The notes under the pieces: model-generated
Database searches by the model: none
Told to the model about the DNA's origin: nothing
Seen by the model: the letters and a program-made list of their open reading frames with translations, nothing else
Translations under genes and position numbers: made by a program
Shown here: positions 16,470-25,836 of the stretch, one piece after another
How positions within the stretch are numbered: position 1 is the stretch's first letter
How the letters are laid out: every line of letters starts with the position of its first letter
NCBI RefSeq assembly: GCF_016861655.1
Contig: NZ_BOLN01000004.1
Location: 124,001-188,000, forward strand
DNA: 64,000 nt
From: Levilactobacillus lanxiensis
GTDB taxonomy: Bacteria > Bacillota > Bacilli > Lactobacillales > Lactobacillaceae
Reading direction: 5' to 3'

Positions 16470-17531
16470 TTGATAACAGAAAAGGGAGTGGGTCCAACGG
16501 ATAAGCGAAATTTAATTTTGGCGTTCGAATCAAGTTGTGACGAAACGAGTGTGGCGGTCATTGAAGATGGCCACAAGATTCTGTCAAACATTGTGGCAAC
16601 GCAGATCAAGAGTCACCAACGCTTTGGTGGCGTGGTGCCCGAGGTTGCGAGCCGGCACCATATTGAAGAGGTCACGCTGTGCATCAAGGATGCGCTGACT
16701 GAGGCTGAGGTCGGGTATGACGACCTGGATGCCGTGGCGGTCACGTACGGTCCCGGCTTGGTCGGTGCCCTGTTGATTGGGGTCACGGCGGCCAAGACGG
16801 TGGCCTTTGCCCACAACTTACCGCTGATTCCCGTCAACCACATGGCCGGTCACATCTATGCGGCCCGTTACGTGGAACCAATCGAGTTCCCCGCGATGGC
16901 CTTACTGGTTTCCGGTGGTCACACGGAACTGGTCTACATGCCAGCTGAAAATGAATTTGAAATCATCGGTGAAACGCGTGACGACGCCGCTGGTGAAGCT
17001 TACGATAAGGTCGGCCGGGTAATGGGCGTCAACTATCCTGCCGGGAAGACTGTGGACGAATGGGCGCACCAAGGCCACGACACGTTTAACTTTCCCCGCG
17101 CCATGGAGAAGGACGACAACTTTGACTTTAGCTTTAGCGGGTTGAAGAGTGCCTTCATCAACACGACCCACCACGCCGACCAGATTGGCGAAACGCTTAG
17201 CAAGCAAGACTTAGCGGCTAGTTTCCAACAGGCCGTTGTCGACGTCTTGGCTGAAAAGACGCAGCGTGCCCTAGCCGATTACCCCGTTCACCAGCTGATT
17301 TTGGCCGGTGGGGTGGCGGCTAATCATGGCCTGCGGGACCGTTTAGCCAGTGACTTAGCCAGCAACCCAACGACGCACTTGGTCAAAGCCCCTCTGAAAT
17401 TGTGTGGGGACAATGCGGCCATGATTGGTGCCTTTGCTAACGTGGCCTACCGTCACGGCGTCTTCGCTGACGCGACGTTGAACGCTGACCCAAGTTTGGA
17501 ATTCGATTGGGCCGCCGACTCAGCCAAGTAG
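16470..17531 (+). CDS. tsaD: tRNA N6-adenosine threonylcarbamoyltransferase TsaD
   Basis: The catalytic subunit of t6A synthesis. Metal-binding [14 protein letters not shown], and [13 protein letters not shown] are intact. The start is unclear. TTG 16470 has no ribosome site. GTG 16488 touches AAAGGGA with no spacing. The best-spaced site (AAGGGAG 16482-16488, 8 nt) serves ACG at 16497, which would give 344 residues beginning at the sequence [12 protein letters not shown] list the longest frame; the true start is probably 16488 or 16497. Confidence 0.95.
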   Translation: MITEKGVGPTDKRNLILAFESSCDETSVAVIEDGHKILSNIVATQIKSHQRFGGVVPEVASRHHIEEVTLCIKDALTEAEVGYDDLDAVAVTYGPGLVGALLIGVTAAKTVAFAHNLPLIPVNHMAGHIYAARYVEPIEFPAMALLVSGGHTELVYMPAENEFEIIGETRDDAAGEAYDKVGRVMGVNYPAGKTVDEWAHQGHDTFNFPRAMEKDDNFDFSFSGLKSAFINTTHHADQIGETLSKQDLAASFQQAVVDVLAEKTQRALADYPVHQLILAGGVAANHGLRDRLASDLASNPTTHLVKAPLKLCGDNAAMIGAFANVAYRHGVFADATLNADPSLEFDWAADSAK

Positions 17532-17555
17532 GGGATACGCGAAGGGAGCATGCGC

Positions 17556-18617
17556 ATGACGCCAGCAGAGCTTTTGGCTTATCGGTTATTTCAGCAGGGC
17601 CTCTTGACGACTGACGCGCCAATTTTACAGCCGTTTACCCAAGTGATTGGGATTCAGGCCCAGAATCAGCGAGTCGCCGAACTGACTGTCGCGCTCCAAA
17701 CGCGGGCTAGTATGGCCGAGTTGACGGCGTTGTATCAAACGCGGCAACTGGTTCGCTCCTGGGGGCAACGGTGGACGCTGCACCTCTATACCACGGCGGA
17801 CTGGCAGTTGATGATCAACGCCCGGCAAACGGAGCGGCTCCCGAAAGCTTATTTTGAAGGGCAGTCCGAGCAGGTCCGTGCCGTAGCCGATGAGATTGCG
17901 GCGGTCCTGCAGCACCAGGAGCTATCCAAGGCGGATTACTTAGCCTGTGTGGCCGAGTTGGTCCCCGGCCTGAAACGTTCACGAAACTTTGACTACGCGG
18001 TGCTCCAGGTGTTGGAGGCACAAGGGCGAGCCGTGATGCAGGGGCAGCCGGGGCAGAGTCAGTTTCACCTGTTTCGACCGGACTTTACCCGGACGGACCA
18101 GCAACTAGCGACCCAAGACCTGATTCGCCGCTACCTCACGGGATTCGGTCCCGCGACGTTGACGGACTTTGTCAAATGGTCGGGCGTTAAGATTGGCAAG
18201 GCCCGGCCAGCCTGGCGCGTGGTCGAACCTGAGTTGACGCCCGTGACGGTTGCAGGCGAGACACTGTGGTTAACGCAGGTGGTGTCGGTCCAACAGCTAC
18301 GGGAAATAGCGGCAGAGGTGGCCGACCGCACGCTGATAGCGCCGCGGTTCAGCTCGCTGATGACCGGTTATCAGCAAAAGGGCTGGTTAGTCGACCCTGC
18401 TCTGCAGTCGAAAATGTGGACTGTGAACGGCATCCTGATGGCCCCAATTATTGCCAACGGCCAGTTGGTCGGTCACTGGAATTATCAGATTTCGGGGAAG
18501 CGGATGCGGTTTACGGTAACTCGTTGGGGTGAGTTTGATCAGCCAGTTGTGGAGAGATTCTTCCAGCGTATCGCTGAGTTTTGCCAGTTAACGTATGATG
18601 GCATGTCGTTTACGTAA
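17556..18617 (+). CDS. Winged-helix DNA-binding protein, HTH_42 / AlkZ (YcaQ)-like
   Basis: 353 residues from ATG 17556 (AAGGGAG 7 nt before; ATG 17550 is too close). It matches the HTH_42 family whose studied members AlkZ and YcaQ are DNA glycosylases that unhook interstrand crosslinks or alkylated bases. Seen: IGIQAQNQR near residue 30, which carries the QxQ-type catalytic position, and QLVRSWGQRWTLHL in the first winged helix; tandem winged helices follow. Function as a glycosylase is inferred. It lies 24 nt after tsaD. Confidence 0.8.
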   Translation: MTPAELLAYRLFQQGLLTTDAPILQPFTQVIGIQAQNQRVAELTVALQTRASMAELTALYQTRQLVRSWGQRWTLHLYTTADWQLMINARQTERLPKAYFEGQSEQVRAVADEIAAVLQHQELSKADYLACVAELVPGLKRSRNFDYAVLQVLEAQGRAVMQGQPGQSQFHLFRPDFTRTDQQLATQDLIRRYLTGFGPATLTDFVKWSGVKIGKARPAWRVVEPELTPVTVAGETLWLTQVVSVQQLREIAAEVADRTLIAPRFSSLMTGYQQKGWLVDPALQSKMWTVNGILMAPIIANGQLVGHWNYQISGKRMRFTVTRWGEFDQPVVERFFQRIAEFCQLTYDGMSFT

Positions 18618-18689
18618 AATCGTTTTGAAGGTGTAATCACCTTTTGGGAATCACGATGTTGTACGCACTTAAATTAAATGAAATAACTA

Positions 18690-18723
18690 AGTCGTTGCCA
18701 TTTCAAGTGGGAACGGCTTTTTT
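18690..18723 (+). terminator. Terminator after the AlkZ-like gene
   Basis: GTCGTT-CC pairs with GG-AACGGC, followed by six T. Confidence 0.75.
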
Positions 18724-18775
18724 GGTAACCCCATCAAAATAGCCGCTATCGCCAATGAATAGTAACTAATTAACT

Positions 18776-19026
18776 GGTAGGGAAAATGGGTGCCGCCGTG
18801 AGTGACCAGAGGCAGGCCAAGGTTCCCAGCTGTGTCGGTGGTCTTAGCTGAGTGATTTTTCTCAGCTTAGAGCACGGGACGACCTTGAAAACTCGCGGTT
18901 CTTAGCGAGGTTTCAAGGCGAGGCGGAAGACCGGTTCTCAGGCTGGAGCCGGGCCCCACAGCAGGGGACCTTGAGCCTGACGGCGGGAACGGCTGGGACC
19001 GGTCTTATTTTCCCCCACCCGGAGGC
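18776..19026 (+). repeat. Dispersed structured repeat, copy C (upstream of the SDR gene)
   Basis: The closing stem GGGAAAAT (18780-18787) pairs with ATTTTCCC (19007-19014) and extends through GGT/ACC. Core 1 is at 18827 and core 2 at 18954. The first internal hairpin is AGCTGAG/CTCAGCT, an A-T pair where copy D has G-C (copy B has G-T). Another hairpin is CCGG...CCGG around CTCAGGCTGGA. It ends CCCGGAGGC like copies D and E. Confidence 0.8.
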
Positions 19027-19030
19027 ACAA

Positions 19031-19044
19031 ATAAAGCGCTTACA
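19031..19044 (+). promoter_or_regulatory. cre-like CcpA site
   Basis: ATAAAGCGCTTACA matches 12 of 14 positions of the cre consensus TGWAARCGYTWNCA. It is just upstream of a TATACT (19064-19069) that would be the -10 of the SDR gene, so CcpA-HPr(Ser-P) binding here would affect transcription. HprK is encoded at 50.4 kb. Confidence 0.6.
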
Positions 19045-19091
19045 TTTAAACGATAAGTTGCAGTATACTGGACGCAAAGGAGTGATGTGTC

Positions 19092-19808
19092 ATGGGTAAG
19101 CTAGAGAACAAGGTAGCCGTTGTCACGGGTGGCTCGTCCGGAATCGGACTGGCGACCATTCAAAAGTTTACGGCTGAGGGCGCAACGGCGGTGTCCGCTG
19201 ACGTGACGGCGCCTGCCGACGCTGGGATTGCGTTTATCGAGACGGACGTCACGGACGAGCAGTCCCTGCAAGCGATGGTCGACCAGGTGGTCAGTCAGTA
19301 CGGGCACCTGGATATTTTGGTGGCCAATGCCGGGGTTGCCGAGCAGAAGGCTGGCGTGGCCGATATTGACATGGCCAACTGGAACAAGGTGATCGCGATT
19401 GATTTGACCGGTGTCGTCTTGACCAACAAGGTCGCCGTCGCCCAGATGGTGAAGCAGGGGAGTGGGAGCGTCGTCAACATGAGCTCGATTCTCGGGGTCG
19501 TGGGCGCCGCCAAATCCCAGGCCTATTCCGCAGCCAAGGCTGGTGTGGCCAACTATACCAAATCCCAAGCCGTCACCTATGCGCAACAGGGCATCCGGTT
19601 CAACTCGGTGGCACCGGGCTACGTGGCGACACCGCTCCTGAAGACATTGCCGCCAGAAGTGACCGGACCGATGGTGGGTAAGATGCCAATCGGCCGGCTA
19701 GCCGAACCGGCGGAAATCGCCAACGTCATTGCCTTCATTGCTAGCGATGAGGCGTCATTTGTGACCGGCGCCACGATTAACGTCGATGGCGGATACACCG
19801 CTTTATAA
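19092..19808 (+). CDS. Short-chain dehydrogenase/reductase
   Basis: 238-residue classical SDR. TGGSSGIG cofactor loop near residues 13-20, NAGVAEQ, catalytic Ser in NMSSILG and the YSAAK motif; it ends NVDGGYTAL. The acidic DVT after the second strand favours NAD(H) over NADP(H). The substrate cannot be read from sequence; 3-oxoacyl or acetoin/diacetyl-type reductases are possible. Single gene with AAAGGAG, preceded by repeat C and a cre-like site. Confidence 0.9.
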   Translation: MGKLENKVAVVTGGSSGIGLATIQKFTAEGATAVSADVTAPADAGIAFIETDVTDEQSLQAMVDQVVSQYGHLDILVANAGVAEQKAGVADIDMANWNKVIAIDLTGVVLTNKVAVAQMVKQGSGSVVNMSSILGVVGAAKSQAYSAAKAGVANYTKSQAVTYAQQGIRFNSVAPGYVATPLLKTLPPEVTGPMVGKMPIGRLAEPAEIANVIAFIASDEASFVTGATINVDGGYTAL

Positions 19809-19820
19809 AAGGGTAAATTA

Positions 19821-19871
19821 AAACCGTTTCACTCGCGTCCCTTAGGGGATAACGGGTGAAACGGCTTTTTA
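19821..19871. terminator. Bidirectional terminator
   Basis: CCGTTTCAC-CG pairs with CG-GTGAAACGG; T's follow on the plus strand and A's precede, so it serves the SDR gene and the convergent ABC-F gene. Confidence 0.88.
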
Positions 19872-19872
19872 A

Positions 19873-21825
19873 TTAATCGTTAAAATCTTCTAAAGCTAAA
19901 CTCTTTTCCGTCCATTCTTCTTCGGTGGCGTCGAGGTCCGTGGTGACCGCAGTCAATTGTGCCTGCAGGTCAGCTAGCTTCTCGGCATCGTTGAAGTTGT
20001 CTGGTGAACTCATGTCCGTTTCGATGACCGTTTTCTGTTGTTCGAGGTCACCGAGCTTGGTTTCCAGCGCCTCGACCTGGCGGCTTAATTTCCGCTTGGC
20101 CTTTTGCTGCTCCTTTTGTTGCTGGTAGTCGACCTGCGTTTGCTTCGGGGCAACCACGGTTGGGTGGGCCTCCTCCGCTTCGGCAGCTTCCTTGGCGGCA
20201 TAGGCATCCTGTTCCGCCTTTTTCTCCATGTAGTAATCATAGTTACCCAGGTAACGTGTCGTGCCGGTTGGGGCCAATTCAACGACCTGTGTGGCGACCT
20301 GGTTGATGAAGTACCGGTCATGGGAAACGAAGAGGATGGTCCCGTCGAATTCATTCAGGGCATTTTCCAAGACCTCGCGGCTGTCGATGTCCAAATGGTT
20401 CGTCGGTTCGTCCAGCATCAGAAAGTTATCGTGCCGCAGTGCCAGCTTGGTCAGCAGGAGCCGGGCCCGTTCGCCCCCACTAAGACTGTGGACGCTCTTG
20501 TCGACATCGCTTCCGGTGAATAGAAAACTGCCTAAGATAGAGCGAATATCGCCTTCGGGGGTCGTGGGATGGTCGTCCCACAGCTCATGCAAGACGGTCT
20601 TCTTCTCGTGCAGCGTGGCTTGGTCTTGGTCGTAGTACCCGGTATCCACGCCGGTGCCAAAGATGATTTGACCCTGAATGGCGGGGATGCGACCCAGAAT
20701 CGTTTTCAGCAAGGTGGATTTCCCGATACCATTGGGGCCGACGATGGCGACGGCTTGGTGTTTCTTGATGTCGAGGGTGACTGGGGCGCAGAGAATCTGT
20801 TGGTCGTACCCGACGGCACCGTTGACCACGTCCAACACGACGTTCCCGCTTTGGCGGTGCGGCGTAAAGGTGAAGCGGGCGACCTTTTCATCGCCCTCGG
20901 GTTTCTCCATGCGGTCCATCTTGTCCAGCTGCTTCCGGCGAGCCTGGGCCCGTTTCGTCGTCGAGGCCCGGACGATGTTCTTGTTCACAAAGTCCTCGAG
21001 CTTACCGATTTCAGATTGCTGCTTGTCATATTCCTTCCATTCGCGCCGTAGCCGTTCGGCCTTAGCGGAAATGTAGTGGGAATAGTTGCCGGGATAGTGG
21101 ACCAGTCCGCCGTGCGCCATGTCGTAGACGTCGTTGACCACGTGATCCAGGAAGTACCGGTCATGGGAAACGACGAGAATAGCACCAGAGTAACCTTGGA
21201 GGTAGCCTTCGAGCCAGGTCAACGTTTCAACGTCCAAATGGTTGGTGGGTTCGTCCAAAATGAGTAAGTCGGGCCGTTCCAACAGCAGTTTGGCCAAGGC
21301 CAATTGGGTCCGCTGCCCACCCGAGAGTTCATTGATGGGTTTATCATAGTATTCTTCGCCAAATTCAAACCCGTGAAGCACACCGCGAATCTCGGCCTGG
21401 TAGCCGTAGCCATTGTGGTCACTAAAATCTTGTTGAAGCTGATCGTAGGTTGCACTGATTTGGGCAAATTGTTCCTCGTCGGCAATGATGGCGGGGTCAC
21501 TCATTTGCGTTTCAAGTTCGTGAATCCGTTTCTCCGTCGCCCGGACCTCAGCGAAGACCTCCAGCATTTCGTTCCAAACCGTTTTAGATGAGGCTAAGCC
21601 GGCGTTTTGCGCTTGGTAGCCCAGGGTAAGTCCCCGTTTAGTGGTAATCTGACCGACATCCGGGGTGGTTTCGCCGGCAATCATTTTGAGCAGGGTGGAT
21701 TTTCCAGCACCGTTGCGGCCGACTAGGGCGACGCGACCGTGTTCAGGGACATCCAGACTGACATTTTCAAACAGGACGGTGGCGCCGAATCGGCGGGTAA
21801 CCTGTTGCACTTGTAAAAGTATCAC
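19873..21825 (-). CDS. ABC-F family ribosome-associated ATPase (YdiF-like)
   Basis: 650 residues with two ATP-binding domains and no membrane segments: Walker A GRNGAGKST and GPNGIGKST, signatures LSGGQRTQLA and LSGGERARLL, and two LDEPTNHLD. The charged linker between them carries the interdomain arm, and the last 100 residues form a coiled coil (KRKLSRQVEALE...). ABC-F proteins act on stalled ribosomes; this layout is like Bacillus YdiF rather than a known resistance type, but drug protection cannot be excluded. GTG start with AAGGAGGT. Confidence 0.92.
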   Translation of the reverse strand: MILLQVQQVTRRFGATVLFENVSLDVPEHGRVALVGRNGAGKSTLLKMIAGETTPDVGQITTKRGLTLGYQAQNAGLASSKTVWNEMLEVFAEVRATEKRIHELETQMSDPAIIADEEQFAQISATYDQLQQDFSDHNGYGYQAEIRGVLHGFEFGEEYYDKPINELSGGQRTQLALAKLLLERPDLLILDEPTNHLDVETLTWLEGYLQGYSGAILVVSHDRYFLDHVVNDVYDMAHGGLVHYPGNYSHYISAKAERLRREWKEYDKQQSEIGKLEDFVNKNIVRASTTKRAQARRKQLDKMDRMEKPEGDEKVARFTFTPHRQSGNVVLDVVNGAVGYDQQILCAPVTLDIKKHQAVAIVGPNGIGKSTLLKTILGRIPAIQGQIIFGTGVDTGYYDQDQATLHEKKTVLHELWDDHPTTPEGDIRSILGSFLFTGSDVDKSVHSLSGGERARLLLTKLALRHDNFLMLDEPTNHLDIDSREVLENALNEFDGTILFVSHDRYFINQVATQVVELAPTGTTRYLGNYDYYMEKKAEQDAYAAKEAAEAEEAHPTVVAPKQTQVDYQQQKEQQKAKRKLSRQVEALETKLGDLEQQKTVIETDMSSPDNFNDAEKLADLQAQLTAVTTDLDATEEEWTEKSLALEDFND

Positions 21826-21884
21826 GGTGAACCGACCTCCTTATATTTTTTAGTTTAATTCATGTTGATGGTTAATTAGTTATT

Positions 21885-21997
21885 CGTTGGTCAGCTGAAG
21901 CGAAAGCCACGAAAAAGCCAGTGTCGCGATGGCTCCCGGTTATTTTTGCCACTCAAATTGAGGGGCTGACCTGACCAACGCAGATACGTCTATTTTA
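21885..21997 (-). promoter_or_regulatory. ABC-F gene promoter and folded leader
   Basis: On the minus strand an extended -10 (TGCTAAAAT, box at 21992-21997) would start transcription near 21985. The RNA begins with CGTTGGTCAG, complement of a distal arm (perfect 10-bp inverted repeat, 21885-21894 / 21971-21980). Between the arms, AGCCA...TGGCT followed by TTTTT resembles a short terminator, and a 26-codon GTG-started reading frame runs through it. This is the layout of an attenuator. Confidence 0.5.
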
Positions 21998-22032
21998 GCA
22001 TATTCTGGGATTAGACCGAAATTAGTAAAGAA

Positions 22033-22107
22033 TTGTGAAAAATATTTGCAAATTCTTTCACAAGGCCGGTGGTTATGCTATAATTTGTAAGAAAGTCAAT
22101 TTCACAA
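22033..22107 (+). promoter_or_regulatory. rex promoter with Rex-type half-sites
   Basis: TTTCAC (22056-22061), 17 bp, and extended TGCTATAAT (22076-22084). TTGTGAAA at 22033 and TTTCACAA at 22056 and again at 22100 are half-sites of the Rex operator TTGTGAA-N6-TTCACAA; one overlaps the -35. Spacing between the halves is not the classic one, so autoregulation by Rex is an inference. Confidence 0.55.
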
Positions 22108-22181
22108 TCAGGATGTCATTTAGAGAAAGTGTTATCGCCGACTGGTGGTAACTCGTAATATTGATTAGGAGGTCTCGTTTT

Positions 22182-22817
22182 TTGACTGAACAAAAGATTC
22201 CCCGCGCTACAGCAAAGCGGTTACCCATTTACTATCGTTACTTAAACATTTTGTTGGATGCAGACAAGACGCGTGTTTCTTCGACGGAATTGTCAGAAGC
22301 CGTTAAGGTTGACTCTGCCACCATTCGTCGTGATTTCTCGTACTTCGGTGCCCTCGGTAAACGGGGATACGGTTACGATGTTGAGAGCTTAATTAAGTTC
22401 TTTAAGAAAATTTTGAACCAAGATCGGCTGACGAACGTTGCCTTGATTGGGGTCGGGAACTTGGGCCATGCGCTCTTGAACTTCAACTTCCATCAAGACG
22501 GAAACGTGCGGATCAGTGCGGCCTTTGACGTGAACGCAGATATTGCCAACACGATTCAAAGCGGCGTGCCAATCTACCCCATGTCAGAGCTGCGGACACA
22601 GCTGGAAGAACAACAGATTCAAGTGGCCATCTTAACGGTCCCAGCCGACGTGGCCCAATCCGTCACGGATGACGCTGTTGCCGGCGGGGTGAAGGGAATT
22701 TTGAACTTCACACCACTGCGGGTCACGGTGCCTAAGGATGTCCGCGTGCAAAACGTTGATTTGACCAACGAATTGCAAACGCTGATCTACTTCTTGGAAC
22801 ACTACAACAAAGAATAA
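22182..22817 (+). CDS. rex: Redox-sensing transcriptional repressor Rex
   Basis: 211 residues. An N-terminal winged helix ([23 protein letters not shown]) binds DNA, and the Rossmann domain (GVGNLG at about 90-95) senses NADH/NAD+. TTG start at 22182 with AGGAGG 9 nt before; it begins [15 protein letters not shown] like Bacillus Rex. It represses fermentative and NADH-recycling genes when NADH is low. Divergent from the ABC-F gene. Confidence 0.97.
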   Translation: MTEQKIPRATAKRLPIYYRYLNILLDADKTRVSSTELSEAVKVDSATIRRDFSYFGALGKRGYGYDVESLIKFFKKILNQDRLTNVALIGVGNLGHALLNFNFHQDGNVRISAAFDVNADIANTIQSGVPIYPMSELRTQLEEQQIQVAILTVPADVAQSVTDDAVAGGVKGILNFTPLRVTVPKDVRVQNVDLTNELQTLIYFLEHYNKE

Positions 22818-22823
22818 TCAGGG

Positions 22824-22856
22824 AGTCGTAATCTATTCGTAGGTTGCGGCTTTTTT
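22824..22856 (+). terminator. Terminator after rex
   Basis: AGTCG-AA-CTA pairs with TAG-TT-CGGCT around TTCG, followed by T's. Confidence 0.75.
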
Positions 22857-22954
22857 GTTGCCATTTGTGAAAGTCTGCGGTCAAATTTGCCGAAATTGGT
22901 GAAAAAAGCCTTCACTTTGACGACTTTGTGATTGTGTACTTAAAAACAACCACG

Positions 22955-23300
22955 TTAACTGTGTCGATGGTCATCAGATTGGGGGCCTAGTCACTCAGGG
23001 TGGCAACTGGGCCATACCCGCATGTTAGTGCTGGAAGTGACAGCTATCTTGGCCCGATGCCCAACTGATTGGTTTACCGAGCAGCGGCAGCAGGGGAGCC
23101 TATCAAATTAATGGCAATTTGTCAGGAGGTCGGTATGATAGGGAACAACGAGGATGGTCAGTCCAGCTGATGGGGACTTGAAAGTGGCCGTGCTAGTGGC
23201 GCCAAGTTGGCCTAACTGCCGGCCGGTGGTGCCAGTTGAGACCTGCCGCACACTGGTGGATTTCCGTCTGACTGGAGGCGCTGCCAACGAGATGTTGCCG
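22955..23300 (+). repeat. Possible degenerate copy of the dispersed repeat (rex-groES gap)
   Basis: A GC-rich non-coding block with CTGTGTCGATGGTC (one mismatch to core 1, near 22960) and GCAGCAGGGG (near 23087, like core 2), then GGGAACAACGAGG. I could not line up the closing stem, and the spacing differs from copies A-D, so membership is doubtful. No gene is visible between 22857 and 23373. Confidence 0.3.
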
Positions 23301-23373
23301 GTCTTCGTCTATGAATAAATTCATACAATGTGCGGTCATCCCTAGGCCCACAAGGCATCAGTGGACTGACCAA

Positions 23374-23399
23374 TTAGCACTCGAGAATTTGTTTGCCAA
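23374..23399 (+). promoter_or_regulatory. Degenerate upstream CIRCE element
   Basis: TTAGCACTC (23374-23382) is a perfect left half; the right half GTTTGCCAA matches 6 of 9 of GAGTGCTAA with an 8-nt spacer. It may be a weaker second HrcA site. Confidence 0.45.
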
Positions 23400-23404
23400 A
23401 TTCC

Positions 23405-23433
23405 TTGATTTTTACGAGGAAAAACCATATATT
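23405..23433 (+). promoter_or_regulatory. groESL promoter
   Basis: TTGATT (23405-23410), a 17-bp spacer and TATATT (23428-23433). The start point falls just before CIRCE. Confidence 0.75.
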
Positions 23434-23444
23434 AGATATTGTGA

Positions 23445-23471
23445 TTAGCACTTATGTTAGTCAAGTGCTAA
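23445..23471 (+). promoter_or_regulatory. CIRCE operator (HrcA site)
   Basis: TTAGCACTT-N9-AAGTGCTAA, one symmetric change from the CIRCE consensus. It places groESL under the heat-shock repressor HrcA, which is not in the window. A further GTGCTAA half lies at about 23474. Confidence 0.95.
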
Positions 23472-23506
23472 CAGTGCTAAAAAGTAAGTTTATTGGAGGG
23501 ATTCAA

Positions 23507-23791
23507 GTGTTAAAACCATTAGGAGACCGCGTCATTTTGGATCAACCACAAGAAGAAGAAACTACGGTTGGTGGCATTGTTTTAGCAAGTAATGCTCAGG
23601 AAAAGCCTTCAACGGCCAATGTCGTTGCTGTCAGCGATGGCCGTGTGTTAGACAATGGCGATAAGGTAGCCCCAGCTGTTAAGGTTGGCGACAAGGTATT
23701 GTTTGATAAGTATGCCGGTACGGAAGTTAAGTACGAAGACAAGACTTACCTTGTTTTACACGAAAAGGATTTAGTCGCTGTCGTTGACTAA
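23507..23791 (+). CDS. groES: Co-chaperonin GroES
   Basis: 94 residues from GTG 23507, with GGAGGG 6 nt before. The heptameric lid of GroEL; typical [11 protein letters not shown] start, [11 protein letters not shown] mobile loop and [12 protein letters not shown] longer in-frame reading upstream runs through CIRCE and the promoter and is not coding. Codon choice is that of a highly expressed gene. Confidence 0.98.
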   Translation: MLKPLGDRVILDQPQEEETTVGGIVLASNAQEKPSTANVVAVSDGRVLDNGDKVAPAVKVGDKVLFDKYAGTEVKYEDKTYLVLHEKDLVAVVD

Positions 23792-23848
23792 TTGCTTTCC
23801 CACTAATACGTGCAACTATTTAAAAAATTTAGTATGAGGTGAATGTAA

Positions 23849-25477
<1,629 letters not shown>

Positions 25478-25503
25478 GCGACTGCTTCATTAAAATGATT
25501 ATC

Positions 25504-25536
25504 AAAAACGAGAAGATTGCGATCTTCTCGTTTTTT
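25504..25536 (+). terminator. groESL terminator
   Basis: ACGAGAAGAT/ATCTTCTCGT stem and six T. Confidence 0.93.
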
Positions 25537-25708
25537 GCGTCTAAATTAGGGCTTTTAAGGGGAAATTTAACCAAATTTCAGCGGGTAAAGGGTCGGTATA
25601 TCAGGGATTAGGGGGTAGCAACAAAACAAAGTAAAAAGAAAGTCTTTATTTCTCTTAGCCTTTGCCGGATAATGGATAAGTTCGTTGAGAAATTCTGGTG
25701 TTGCTAAC

Positions 25709-25808
25709 TGCTAGAATTGTGGTAATGTGGAGCTAGTTGTAGTAGACTTACCACACATTCGGATTCAATCTGAAAAGCACTTATTAACGGGCATAGACCC
25801 GTTTTCAT
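25709..25808 (+). promoter_or_regulatory. kimA promoter and leader with terminator-like hairpin
   Basis: Extended -10 TGCTAGAAT (25709-25717). TGTGGTAA (25718-25725) pairs perfectly with TTACCACA (25748-25755). ACGGG (25788-25792) pairs with CCCGT and is followed by TTTTC just 29 nt before the kimA ATG, which would stop transcription unless prevented. I did not recognise the c-di-AMP (ydaO) riboswitch here. 25537-25708 is otherwise empty. Confidence 0.45.
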
Positions 25809-25836
25809 TATTTATGGAGATAAGGAGTAAATAGTC

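Noticed and set aside
23393-23506. Longer N-terminus for GroES
   Set aside because: The extension runs through the promoter and CIRCE; GTG 23507 with GGAGGG gives the normal protein.
25538-25836. ydaO (c-di-AMP) riboswitch upstream of kimA
   Set aside because: I could not find its conserved joining segments by eye; a covariance search is needed, so it is not annotated.
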